A stretch of DNA of 64,000 nucleotides from an uncultured SAR86 cluster bacterium (GTDB lineage: Bacteria > Pseudomonadota > Gammaproteobacteria > Magnimaribacterales > D2472), in NCBI GenBank assembly GCA_902623535.1, contig CACNUA010000003.1, positions 52,518 to 116,517 on the forward strand. The letters run 5' to 3'. Below are positions 45,456 to 55,600 of this stretch, piece by piece; position 1 is the stretch's first letter, and every line of letters begins with the position of its first letter. The position numbers and the translations under genes were made by a program. The notes under the pieces are model-generated. The model searched no databases. It saw only the letters and a program-made list of their open reading frames with translations, and was not told where the DNA came from.

Positions 45456-46078
45456 AAAACTTGGTTAGCTTAATTTTCTTATTCACACTAAACCTAAATG
45501 CAGTTGAGGTAGTGCTTCAGGACCCTCAACTTAATGAACCTGCGCCTAAATTTAGTGCCCTTGATAGTAATGGCAAAACCATTAGTTTGGATGATTTTAA
45601 AGGCCAGCCCGTGATTTTAGAGTGGACTAATCATGAGTGTCCTTATGTTGTTAGGCACTACAAAGAAGACAACATGCAAAAGGTGCAGCGCATAGCTAAA
45701 GCTGAGGGCTACGTTTGGCTGAGTGTTATTTCTTCAGCACCCGGTGAGCAAGGTTATGTGAGCGCTGATAAAGCTAATGAGTTAACCATATCTAGAAATG
45801 CAGCGAATGATTATGTTTTATTGGATGAATCTGGAGCACTGGGCATGCAATACGGAGCTAAAACCACTCCCCACATGTACATGATTGATGCTGAAGGGAT
45901 TTTAAGGTTTAAGGGCGGAATTGATGATATTGGGGGTGGTGCAAAATTCTTTAGAGCATCACTTACCGATGCGGTTAACTACATTGCAATGAATGACACG
46001 CCAGTGAGTAAGAATCAAAAACCGGATATTCAAGAAAGCGTGCCTTACGGTTGCTCCGTTAAATATAACTACGACTGA
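45452..46078 (+). CDS. Exported thioredoxin-fold (redoxin) protein
   Basis: A signal peptide ('MKNLVSLIFLFTLNLNAVE') is followed by a peroxiredoxin/thioredoxin fold: 'NEPAPKFSALDSNGKTISLDDFKGQPVILEWTNHECPYVVRHY'. The single cysteine in 'HECPYVVRHY' takes the peroxidatic position and no second CxxC is present. The cis-Pro region 'TTPHMYMIDAEGILRFKGG' is intact, and two Cys-containing residues lie at the end. The overlap with the DsbD-like gene suggests that it is reduced by it. The total is 208 residues. Confidence 0.84.
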   Translation: MKNLVSLIFLFTLNLNAVEVVLQDPQLNEPAPKFSALDSNGKTISLDDFKGQPVILEWTNHECPYVVRHYKEDNMQKVQRIAKAEGYVWLSVISSAPGEQGYVSADKANELTISRNAANDYVLLDESGALGMQYGAKTTPHMYMIDAEGILRFKGGIDDIGGGAKFFRASLTDAVNYIAMNDTPVSKNQKPDIQESVPYGCSVKYNYD

Positions 46079-46587
46079 AAGATATATTTTGACCATTCCT
46101 TATCAGGGAATGAATCGCTGTTAAAAGTATAACCATTGAGCAACGAGCTAAAGGAAGGTTTGATGGGTTCCTTGATTGGGATACCAGGTTTATTTGCTTT
46201 TTTAAGATTGCAAGCCTTACACGCTGTCACGACATTCTCCCAATTTGAAGGTCCCTTTTTAGATTTTGGAATGACATGATCTAAAGTTAAATCTTTTTTA
46301 TCAAAAATTTCAGCACAATACTGGCAGGTATACATATCCCTTAACAAAACGTTGGATCTTGAAAACTTAACGTAGTTATGAAATTTATGAAATCTAGGTA
46401 ACATCAAAATGCTTGGAACTTTCATTTCAATAGTCGGTGAATGCACCACAAAATCCTCATGCTCACGCAGCAAAATCACATTCCGTGTCAAAACCAATTT
46501 AATTGCTGTCTTCCAGTTGATAACCGATAAAGGAAAATAGCTCACAGGCTTTCCGTTCCCATTTAACAGCAGGCAATCTTTAGACAT
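46069..46587 (-). CDS. HNH endonuclease-family protein
   Basis: The 172 residues end in an HNH domain with a zinc-type framework: 'CQYC' (about residue 90), 'LTLDHVIPKSKKGPSNWENVVTACKACNLKK'. His, Asn and the two CxxC pairs are all present. The N-terminal half ('LLLNGNGKPVSYFPLSVINWKTAIKLVL') is the usual extension of this stand-alone chromosomal family, whose role is not clear. Its end overlaps the convergent redoxin gene by ten bases. No mobile element surrounds it. Confidence 0.88.
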   Translation of the reverse strand: MSKDCLLLNGNGKPVSYFPLSVINWKTAIKLVLTRNVILLREHEDFVVHSPTIEMKVPSILMLPRFHKFHNYVKFSRSNVLLRDMYTCQYCAEIFDKKDLTLDHVIPKSKKGPSNWENVVTACKACNLKKANKPGIPIKEPIKPSFSSLLNGYTFNSDSFPDKEWSKYIFQS

Positions 46588-46685
46588 TTTAATTAAGTTT
46601 ATTTATTTTTCTTGAAGGGTTAATATAGATTGCAAATTTAGGGGTTACAAGCTGATATTCAGCAATTTACATAAAATTTACATAA

Positions 46686-47393
46686 ATGATGGAATTTACG
46701 CCATTTCAAATGTTCGGGCCGCTGCATATGCTAACGATGTTGGCTACGTTTGGCATTGCTTTAATCGTTCCTTATTACTTTAAAAATAGTGATGAGGAGA
46801 CAAAAAAAATTGCTGGAATTTCGATTTCAGTCATCATTGCCTACCAGCTAATAACACAAGCTTTTACAACCTTCACCTTTAATTTGCCATGGCAAGAAGC
46901 ACTTCCATTACATATGTGCGATATGTCGGCCATGGCGATCATGATCTACTTATTTAATCGTAAAAAGGTATTTTTTAATTGTGCCTTCTTTTGGGGTTTG
47001 GGTGGAGCCAGCATGGCAATAGTAACGCCCGATGTGCTCTTTGAATTCCCTGAACAACAATACCTACCTTTTTTTGTGATCCATGGATCAATTCTTTTGG
47101 GAGTATTTTATGCTTGCATTGTTCTCAATCAGCGCCCATTCCTAGCAGATGTTCATAAAGTAATCTTTATAACGATTATTTGTATGGGAATCATTTATGT
47201 ACTTAATTTGCTTCTCGGTGAAGGTGCAAACTTCTGGTACCTATTGAAAAAACCTGAAGCTGGTTCCATCATGGATTTATTTCCCGAACCTCCCTTCCAC
47301 TTATTGATCACCACGCCTATAGGTATTGTGCTGTTTTATCTAATCTATTCACCGCTCTTGATCAAAGATCTCCTGGCTAAGCGTGCAGCATAA
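46686..47393 (+). CDS. TIGR02206/YwaF-like integral membrane protein
   Basis: The 235 residues form about seven membrane helices. 'FGPLHMLTMLATFGIALIVPYYFK' at the start and 'LPWQEALPLHMCDMSAMAIMIYLFNRKK' in the middle are hallmarks of the YwaF family, as is 'WGLGGASMAIVTPDV'. The function is unknown. A TAAAAT hexamer ends eight bases before the ATG, again without a ribosome site. The next gene overlaps it by 11 bases. Confidence 0.82.
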   Translation: MMEFTPFQMFGPLHMLTMLATFGIALIVPYYFKNSDEETKKIAGISISVIIAYQLITQAFTTFTFNLPWQEALPLHMCDMSAMAIMIYLFNRKKVFFNCAFFWGLGGASMAIVTPDVLFEFPEQQYLPFFVIHGSILLGVFYACIVLNQRPFLADVHKVIFITIICMGIIYVLNLLLGEGANFWYLLKKPEAGSIMDLFPEPPFHLLITTPIGIVLFYLIYSPLLIKDLLAKRAA

Positions 47394-48372
47394 CTTTCAA
47401 TCTTACGCTGCTGAGATTGAAAAAACCTACAGCGTTATTGAACCACACATTCAAAAAACCCCACTGCTAAATTCTAAAGAGCTAGATACAAAACTTGGTA
47501 TGCAAGTCTTTTGTAAAGCTGAAAACCAACAAGTTACTGGATCTTTTAAAATACGCGGAGCCCTCTCAGCGATTTCAAGGCTTACCGATGAGCAGCTTAA
47601 AAAGGGTGTTTTAGCTTATTCTTCGGGCAATCATGCTCAAGGTGTTGCTAAAGCGGCGCAGTGCTATGGCACTGAAGCTACCATCGTTATGCCAAAAGAT
47701 GCTCCTAGCATTAAGATTAAGAAAACTCAGTCCTTAAACCCTAAAATTATTTTTTATGACCGTGAAAGCGAGGTTAGAGAGGAAATTGGAGCTAGAATTG
47801 CTGAAAAAAATGGGCTTACGATTATCAAGCCCTATGACGCTATGGAGACTATATATGGGCAAGGTACTACCGCCCTAGAATCCATCAAGCAAGCACCTAG
47901 TGAATTTGATGTAGCCTTAATTTGTGCCGGGGGTGGAGGTCTAACAGCTGGATGCTCAATTATTTTTAAAAATCACTATCCGAACATTCAAATCTTTACT
48001 TCCGAACCGCTAGAATGGAACGATCAAGAGCGATCTTATGCTTCTGGGAGTATACAAGCTGCTACATTCATTGGAAGTGGGCTGTGCGATGGCTTACTGA
48101 CACCTGAGCCAGGTGAAATTCCCTTTAGTATTAACCTTGCCCTTGGCATTCAAGGTCTTTCATGTGAAGAAAAGTACATTTTTGATGCCATGCAACTGGC
48201 AAAGGATATATTTGCTGTTGAGTTAGAGCCAAGCGGTGCTATAGCACTAGCAAACTTGATCAAGCATAAGGATAAGTTTCAGGGACAAAATGTATTTTTA
48301 ACGTTTTCAGGTGGGAACGTAGATCCTGAAGTATTTAATGGATGTGTTGCTAAAGCTAAGCTTGGTCTTTAG
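47383..48372 (+). CDS. Threonine/serine dehydratase or racemase, PLP fold II
   Basis: The 329 residues belong to the fold-II PLP enzymes: the cofactor lysine lies in 'QQVTGSFKIRGALSAI', 'YSSGNHAQGVAKAAQ' binds substrate, and the glycine phosphate loop is 'ICAGGGGLTAGC'. It lacks the regulatory ACT domain of IlvA. It therefore resembles catabolic threonine dehydratase (TdcB), serine racemase or hydroxyaspartate ammonia-lyase, and I cannot separate these. It overlaps the YwaF-like gene and ends convergently on the ion channel gene with a 17-base overlap. Confidence 0.86.
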   Translation: MQHNFQSYAAEIEKTYSVIEPHIQKTPLLNSKELDTKLGMQVFCKAENQQVTGSFKIRGALSAISRLTDEQLKKGVLAYSSGNHAQGVAKAAQCYGTEATIVMPKDAPSIKIKKTQSLNPKIIFYDRESEVREEIGARIAEKNGLTIIKPYDAMETIYGQGTTALESIKQAPSEFDVALICAGGGGLTAGCSIIFKNHYPNIQIFTSEPLEWNDQERSYASGSIQAATFIGSGLCDGLLTPEPGEIPFSINLALGIQGLSCEEKYIFDAMQLAKDIFAVELEPSGAIALANLIKHKDKFQGQNVFLTFSGGNVDPEVFNGCVAKAKLGL

Positions 48373-49090
48373 ATTTTTCATCGTCAATGAATTCGACACC
48401 AGCACCACCAGTCATCACATCAACAATCACACCAATGACCATGTTTAATAAAACCACTGCATTAACAATAATAAAACTGATGAAGTAAATCCAAGCCCAT
48501 GGATGCACTTCAATAACATCAGCCATAACAGCCGCCCAGTCATCGTAAGTAGCTACCTGTGCTAGGGTAAGTAGAGCAAGACCAATATTACCCCAGTTAT
48601 CAGGATCAGTTTCACTGAATACCATCGTGCCAATCGCACCCCAAATGTAAATAAAGATAAACATTAAAAGCGCAATAAAACCAACTCTTGGAATGGTTTT
48701 AATTAACGAATCAATTATGTGTCTGAAGGCTGGGATCACCGTAATGATTCTGAGTACACGAATGATTCTTAGGAGTCGAGCGACAAACACGCTTGAGCTT
48801 GCACCAATTGGAACCAAGCTTAAAACCACAATTATGGTATCAAATATGTTCCAGCCGTCTTTGAAAAATTTACCGAGATCTCTTTCAGCTACCATGCGAA
48901 TGATTAATTCGATAAGGAAAAAAACGGTGATTGCGTAATCAAAAATTAGAAGGTAGTAAATATATTCAGCCGGTAGGTCATATGAACTGATACCGGCATA
49001 AAGCGCTGAAGCAATAATGACCGCGATGACGAGGCCATTAAAAAACTTACTGTTACGAATTTTTAAAAAGAAACTGATAAATGAGTTCAT
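48356..49090 (-). CDS. Voltage-gated cation channel, NaChBac family with DDW filter
   Basis: Six membrane segments plus a pore make this a single-domain tetrameric channel of the NaChBac/NavAb type. The S4 voltage sensor is 'VARLLRIIRVLRIITVIPAFR', with Arg at every third position. The pore aligns closely with NavAb ('LAQVATYDDWAAVM...EVHPWAWIYFISFIIVNAVVLLNMVIGVIVD'). The selectivity filter is TYDDWAA in place of TLESWSM. Asp-Asp here is the change that, in the engineered channel CavAb, favours calcium over sodium. I use the ATG at 49090; the two residues before it come from a TTG. The total is 244 residues. Confidence 0.9.
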   Translation of the reverse strand: MNSFISFFLKIRNSKFFNGLVIAVIIASALYAGISSYDLPAEYIYYLLIFDYAITVFFLIELIIRMVAERDLGKFFKDGWNIFDTIIVVLSLVPIGASSSVFVARLLRIIRVLRIITVIPAFRHIIDSLIKTIPRVGFIALLMFIFIYIWGAIGTMVFSETDPDNWGNIGLALLTLAQVATYDDWAAVMADVIEVHPWAWIYFISFIIVNAVVLLNMVIGVIVDVMTGGAGVEFIDDEKSKDQA

Positions 49091-49137
49091 ATACAACTAG
49101 CCTAGGATGCAAGCACCTAAATATAAGTTCTTAAGAC

Positions 49138-49551
49138 TTACTGCTTTATGTCAAAGAAACCTTGTCGAGTCACGCACTTATCAATTTGCACGTCTTCTAA
49201 CTCTTCAAGTTCATACTTAAGTAAACGAAGCTCATTTACTTGAGGATCAACGCCCTCGGATTGAAATCCAAGAAAGTTTTTACCAGTGGTTGGATTGTTG
49301 GTGCCCATACCAAGCTGGAAATAATAAGTACTTCTATCGGCTTCTTCGATAGCACCTTCAGCAACTTCGACAAGAAGTTCTTTCATTTTATTTCTTTGTG
49401 CTGAAAGCTCAGTACAATCTAAATCTCTGTAATTAGGAAACTCTGGATGTAAGGTTCCACCCTGAGTAGTTTGGTAAACTCCTTGAGGAATAGCGCAAGA
49501 AAACATTGCAGCGCTAATGATAAGAATTCCGAATGACTTAAAATTTTTCAT
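49138..49551 (-). CDS. Small lipoprotein of unknown function
   Basis: From the ATG at 49551 the protein has 137 residues and a lipoprotein signal ('KSFGILIISAAMFSCAIPQG'). The ORF track adds twelve residues without need. The mature part has a helical segment with 'DCTELSAQRNKMKELLVEVAEGA' and a C-terminal helix. The family is not recognised. It lies downstream of the giant surface-protein gene on the same strand, but the 100-base spacer leaves co-transcription open. Confidence 0.75.
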   Translation of the reverse strand: MKNFKSFGILIISAAMFSCAIPQGVYQTTQGGTLHPEFPNYRDLDCTELSAQRNKMKELLVEVAEGAIEEADRSTYYFQLGMGTNNPTTGKNFLGFQSEGVDPQVNELRLLKYELEELEDVQIDKCVTRQGFFDIKQ

Positions 49552-49654
49552 ACTTGATCCCTGGATTAAGTGACATTTTATCACCATAAGCCTAAATTTG
49601 CTTATATTTTACATATTTTTGCCTAAGTGCCAATATTTTATGTATTTTTATTGA

Positions 49655-52600
49655 TTAGTCCAGCAAATAAATACCTTCAGCCATATAAAAATCATTTGCC
49701 CCAGCAGTACCTGTATCGCCTGATTTATACAAATTCACATTAATTCGTCCCCCACTCTCATCGGGTGAGGTATCTCCATATAAAGCACCTGCCACCGAAG
49801 CCCCACCGAGCCAATCGTTTTGCAGGCTGGTGGTCGAGTTTCCACTATATGTATGATCGGTGCCAGTAATAGCTACAGTGAATGAAGTAAAGCCAGCATT
49901 GGAAACAATTGCGTTCTTATCATCAAAGTTTGTAAAATCAAGTGATCCTGAATAACCACTAGACCCCCAAGTAAATGAGGCTGCAACATCCGCAGTGGTG
50001 GTGTATTTATGAACGTCATAGTTGGTGCCCGTCTGATTGTAACGATAGGCCACATTCATCACTGCTGCGCCACTCATCGAAGCAGCTCCTGCAGTTGGGA
50101 TCTCACTTTGCGCTAAAGTTTCTCCGCCCACCCAAGTACCTAAGTGAACAGAAGCATTTTGAGCCCCAGTATTAGGCGAGATATCCACTGAACTCATGGC
50201 CCAAAACCCCCACGTCGAATAAGCAGTATCAGGCATCGAATCATTGCCACCTGAATGAAATAAATCGGAATCCTCAGTATCTAGGGTATTGTAAGAAACC
50301 ATCACTCCAGCTAAATTATTGGAACCCCCTGAAGTGCCATCAATTTGAGCACCGTCGTCTTGAATTTCTGCACCAAAAACTTCACTGGAAAGATAGGCTG
50401 ATTTTGCTTCATCGTTAGTCGCATCACCGAATTTAAGGGTCATGGAACCTGTATCAACAGTCGTCCAATTAGCTGTGTAATTGTTAGCAGGCGCCACACC
50501 GATGGTCATGGGTGCCACCACTTGCACGTCATCGTTGGTGGTATCAAAAGTGAAGCTTGCCAGAGTACTGCTTGAACGCATGGAAGCAAGTTGTGAATTA
50601 CCTGAACCGCTGACATCAAACTCTAAAATACCACTGAAAAATCCACTGTAAGTTGAAGCGCTGGAGGTATAGAAACTACTTTTTCTAAAGTTAGCGATCG
50701 TTTGTGAAGGATAAGTTCCACTAGGATTTGCTCTCGTAATGTTCTGTTGGATGATTGCAGCATTAAAAGAGCCTGTACTGAAGGTATCGGTATTAGAATT
50801 GTAATTGACGCTTAGACTCATGTTGCCTGATTTGTATGGATCGGAAGAGGTGACCATGGCTGCACGAGGATGATCAGTTCCAGCATCAGCCCAAAAACAA
50901 CCACTGTCATTAGAACTTGCGCACTCAATAGACGAAGTTCCGTAATTAATGCCCAAACCATCATTATCTGCATTGGTCGCACCTTGATAGGACCAGTAAT
51001 GATAACCATCCATGCCCAAGCCAGTATCTCCTGCTGAATATCGAGTCGTGTCATTCTTTCGGTAATCGACGTTAGAGATAACCACGTTCAGCAAACTTTC
51101 TTGATCATCACGGGTGGTGCTGCCCGAGGCTCCGTCGTAAGAGTCTTTGAAGGAAATCTGTGCCCAAAGACCGACACCCACACCGCTTGTATTAATTACT
51201 TGCCACCAAAGAGATTGTCCCTCTGGAATATAATTTGCGCAATTAACAAACCTGTTGGTACATAGGGTCAAATTACTGTCTAAAGCATAAGACGCCCACT
51301 CGTAAGCTAACCAGTAATTTGAGGAGCAGCTATTTTGGTTAGTGGCTGCACAATAGTCCACACCCACATCACCATAAGACCATACATTGGTTGGAATAAA
51401 ATTAGGATAAAAGTAATCGTTGGTCGTTCCGGAGGCTGCGAAATACTCGATTGGGATGATCGCAAAAGCAAAGATCTGCTTTGGACCTAAGGCGTAGGTG
51501 GTGTAGTAGTCTGAAAGCATGGTGTCGGTATACACACGCCCTGCTAGGGTGACTTGGTCCTGAAAAAGATTATAGCTGGATGTAGTAGCAGTTCCGGTCC
51601 CCAAACCGGTAACCCAATTCATGATGTCTCGGTTCTCACTTCCACCATCACTGGAAGATCCGAGTTGAAATGAATTTACATCAGCAACCCCAACAAATGT
51701 TCCGGCTGAACCTGTTCTTCCTGGATCACAAACAAAAAATACTGAGTTACCACTACCGCCGCCATTAGCCAATGAATTACATACCGAAGGAATGTTTATA
51801 CCACCACTCGCATTAGTGTAGTATTTTTTTCCGCTAAGACCGCTGTAATCCAATGTGGTGCCTGATACTAAGCTTAAATCAGCAAACGTATGTAAGACTC
51901 GTCCCTCATATCCATTTACTCCTGCTAGACCATGACCAGTTCCTAACCATGTATTAAATAGCGGTTGTATTTGAGTCATAGTAGTACTGCCGCCACAGCA
52001 ACCATTAGTGTGCTCCCAGATGACATGATACAAAACACCACCTCCATCCAGCCAAGCTTCTAAGTCTTCGAAATTATTGTCCTCGTATGTGCCCCATTGC
52101 TGCGTGCCTATGTGTTGGCCAATAATTATCCCAACATCATCAATATCGATACTAGCACCCGTTAAGCAATCGGAAAGGGAACCACTAAGACAACTTTGAA
52201 CGCTGTAACCTCTTTGATCAAGATAATAAGGCCAAGTTCCACTAGTAGAGCTAGAAACACTATTAACACCACCAAACCAACTTGAATTTCCCAAAATTAC
52301 AGCATGATTTCTTTGCCCATTGTCAGATTGATAACTTATACTTTGAGCTGCCTTGTCGGTGGCCATAAACCAAAAGTTACCGCCGCTCAACCGTCCTGCG
52401 GTAATGACTTCTGAATTACTAATGGTAGTGGTGACACTGGTGCCTAGTAAGCTTTTGTATTTAGCATCAAGGGCAACGCTGTTGGGAGCAAAGGCAAACT
52501 GTCCAGCACCTGTGGTATCAATAGGGAAAAAATAACGCCAGTTAAGCAAGGTGCCTCCAGCAATTTCCACTGGCACTGAATCATTATTTGTATTGTCTAC

Positions 52601-55600
52601 GGTAGTAATGATTGTTGAAGCGGTTTCTCCAATTTGTTCTAGATAATAAGCAGGTAAACTCGATCCTGAAGATCCTCGCGTTGCGGTTGCACTAAAGCCA
52701 GTGCGGGATGCTGAATTGTAAGCTGCTGAATAACGCAAGACTGCTGAATTAAGCTCTTCAACATTCCCTACATTGACGGTAAAGGTATCGGTCACTGAGG
52801 TGCCGCCTACGGTAGCGGTTAAAGTAAGGGCATAACTTTGAGTTGTTTCATAGTCTAGCGTTGCGTTGGTGGTCACATTTCCTGATGAATCAACACTAAA
52901 GTTACTGCTGCCCGTTCCACTAAGCGTATAAGTAATGCTGTCACTGTCGGGATTATTAATACTGGAGCTAGCCACAGCTGTGCCAGAACTAGATGATTCT
53001 GCTAACGCGGCCCCACTGTTAGCAAGCGTGGTTGCTAGAGTATTAATGGTAATGTCATTAATGCTTATGTTAATCGTTTCAGTATCGGTGTTGGTGCCAT
53101 CGGTCACGGTAACAGTAAGTGAGTATGAAGAGGTAGTTTCATAATCCATCGCTGCTGCCGTGGTGATCACCCCGCTGCTGGAAATGGCAAACTTATCGCT
53201 GCCAGTACCTGATAGTGTATAGGTCACTGAAGCACTGTCTTGTTGCGTTAAAGTTGAGGTTGCGACTTGGGTTCCGGTGCTTACTCCTTCGTTAATGGCA
53301 GGTGAGGTACTTGAGAGTGCTAAGGCAAATTCATCCACGTCACTGACATTAATGGTGATGGTTTCTTGCGTTGAATTGGTTCCATCGCTGGCGGTTAAAG
53401 TAATCGTATAGGAAGTAGTTGTTTCATAATCTAAGCTACTGGCCACAGTAACATTACCGTTGGCATCAACGCTAAAGTTGTCGCTGCCGGTGCCACTTAA
53501 AGAGTAGCTAATGGAACTCGATTCTGGATCACTCGCTGAGCTGGTCGCAACGGTAGTTCCGGTGGCTGCATCTTCTGCAACACTTGAGGCTGCTAAGGTT
53601 GTGGTAACGGTTGGCGCTTCATTGATATCCCCCACATTGATGGTGAGGGTTTCAGAAACGGTATTATCGCCATCGGATGCAGTTAAAGTAATTTCGTATG
53701 CAGTTGCGGTTTCATAATCCAGTGCACTCGCTAGAGTCACCGTACCATCAGAACTGACTGAAAAATTTTCACTGCCGGTACCAGATAGACTATAGGTGAT
53801 TGCTCCTGCTTCAGGGTCGGTTACTGAACTGGTAGCAATCGTAGTGCCAGTGGCCGTATTTTCTTGGAAGGCATTGAAAGCAACGGTCGCACTTAGAGAT
53901 GGCGCTTCATTGACGTCGGCAACACTCACAGTAATGACTTCAGTAGAAGCATAAGTGCCATCATCGACAACGACGGTTAGTTCATAAGAGGTTGTCGTTT
54001 CATAATCCAAAGCACTGGCAAGAGTAATGTTACCGCTGGTATCAATACTAAAGTTATCGCTCCCAGTTCCGCTGAGTGTATAAGTCACCGCACTACCCTC
54101 AGGATCGGCGGCATTAACCGATGCAATGGCAGCCCCAACAGCAGAATTTTCAGCAAACGAAGCAGCACTTAAAGTTGCTGCAATGGTGGCAGGCTCATCA
54201 TCATTAATTACATTAATAGTAATCTCTTCGGTGGTGATATTGGTACCATCAGATACTTCCAATGTCATGACTATAGTTGAGTTAGTCTCAAAATCTAAAT
54301 TGCCAGTAAGGGTTACCTCGCCAGTTTCAGAGACCGTCATCAGTTCACTGCCGGCACCACTTAGTGAATAAGTTAAAGCATTGCCTTCTGGATCGGTGGC
54401 ACTAAAGGTTGCCACCACGGTTCCTGCTGGAACAGTTTCAGAGACATTGACCTGATTAGCAACGAGATCTGCACTGATGGCAGCCTCACTAATCGTGTTG
54501 ACCGGTTCAACAGAAAGCTCCGCCGCTTCATCCACATCGGCGACGTTTAAAGCTAGGGCAACTTCTTGGACATCACCGTTATCGCTGGTAAAAGTCACGG
54601 TCAGTTCAACCGCTTCTTGGCTTTCATGATCTAAAGCTTCGGTAATTTCTAAGGAGTTGGTTTCTTCGTTGTAAGTAAAGGCCTCACTGCCCTCACCTTC
54701 AACAGTTACGGTGTAATTTTGGTCGCCGGGGTTAACCACAGCGAATGAGACTAAACTAATCTCAGTCGTGTTTTCATCCACAATTTCAACCACTTCAGAA
54801 GTTTCCACTTCAAAAATGGGTGCGACTTCTGCAGTCGTTTCTTGGGTGGTTTGCGCAACTTCTTCGGTGACTTCCTCGGTGGAGCTCTCATCCACATCAA
54901 CTAAATCAACTTCGGTTTCAACTTCAAACGCATCAGCCGTGCCCAGTTCATCAGGCGCAACATCAGAGGAAACATCCGAGACTCCTGAGCTATCTAAAAG
55001 TCCCTCATCAACTTCAACTTCAGTTGTTCCGCTATCACCTCCAGTATCAGCAACTTCAGTGGTGACTTCAGTATCCGATTCATTCTCTTGCGCGACTTCC
55101 GTGGTGGGTTCATCGCTTGATGAATCCGAAGATGCGTCATCGGATGAACTGTCACTAGCCACTGAATCATCAGCAGAAGATTCATCACTTGAGGATTCTT
55201 CAGAAGAAGACTCATCATTGGATGAATCATCAGAGCTTGAATCGTCAGAGCTTTCTTCGCTTGAGGATTCCTCTGAGCTAGATTCATCTGAACTTTCTTC
55301 GCTGGATTCTTCAGAACTTGATTCATCTGAGCTTTCTTCTGAAGAAGACTCATCTGAACTTTCTTCACTAGAAGATTCATCACTGGAAGATTCTTCTTCG
55401 GCTGGCTCTTCTTCGCTAGCTTCAAGTTCATCTTGAACGGCTTCGAGACTTTCTTCAGTTACCGGTTCAGGTTCGGAGGGTTCAGAGTCGGCTGATTCCA
55501 CTGTCACAGAAAAGCCTGGCTCAGTAATGGTCGTAATAAAATCACTGCCGCACTGATCGCCAAACGTATCTAAGTCGACACAGTTGGGTGTGACTGTCAT

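Noticed and set aside
46069-46587. HNH nuclease considered as part of an intron or mobile element
   Set aside because: No intron-like folding sequence, terminal repeats or split gene surrounds it. It matches the stand-alone chromosomal HNH family.
49588-49654. ATAAGC...GCTTAT hairpin and AT-rich near-repeats after the giant gene
   Set aside because: The six-pair stem is weak, without a clear T tract, and such sequences are expected in DNA of this composition.
52751-54748. Periodic pattern considered as a CRISPR or tandem DNA repeat
   Set aside because: The repetition is at protein level (cadherin-like units of about 270 bases) and the DNA units differ. There are no short exact repeats with unique spacers.
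54768-55436. 222-residue plus-strand ORF opposite the giant gene
   Set aside because: It is the mirror of the Ser/Asp/Glu-rich coding stretch, where few stops can occur on the other strand. Its product is a Ser-rich low-complexity chain with no start signal.
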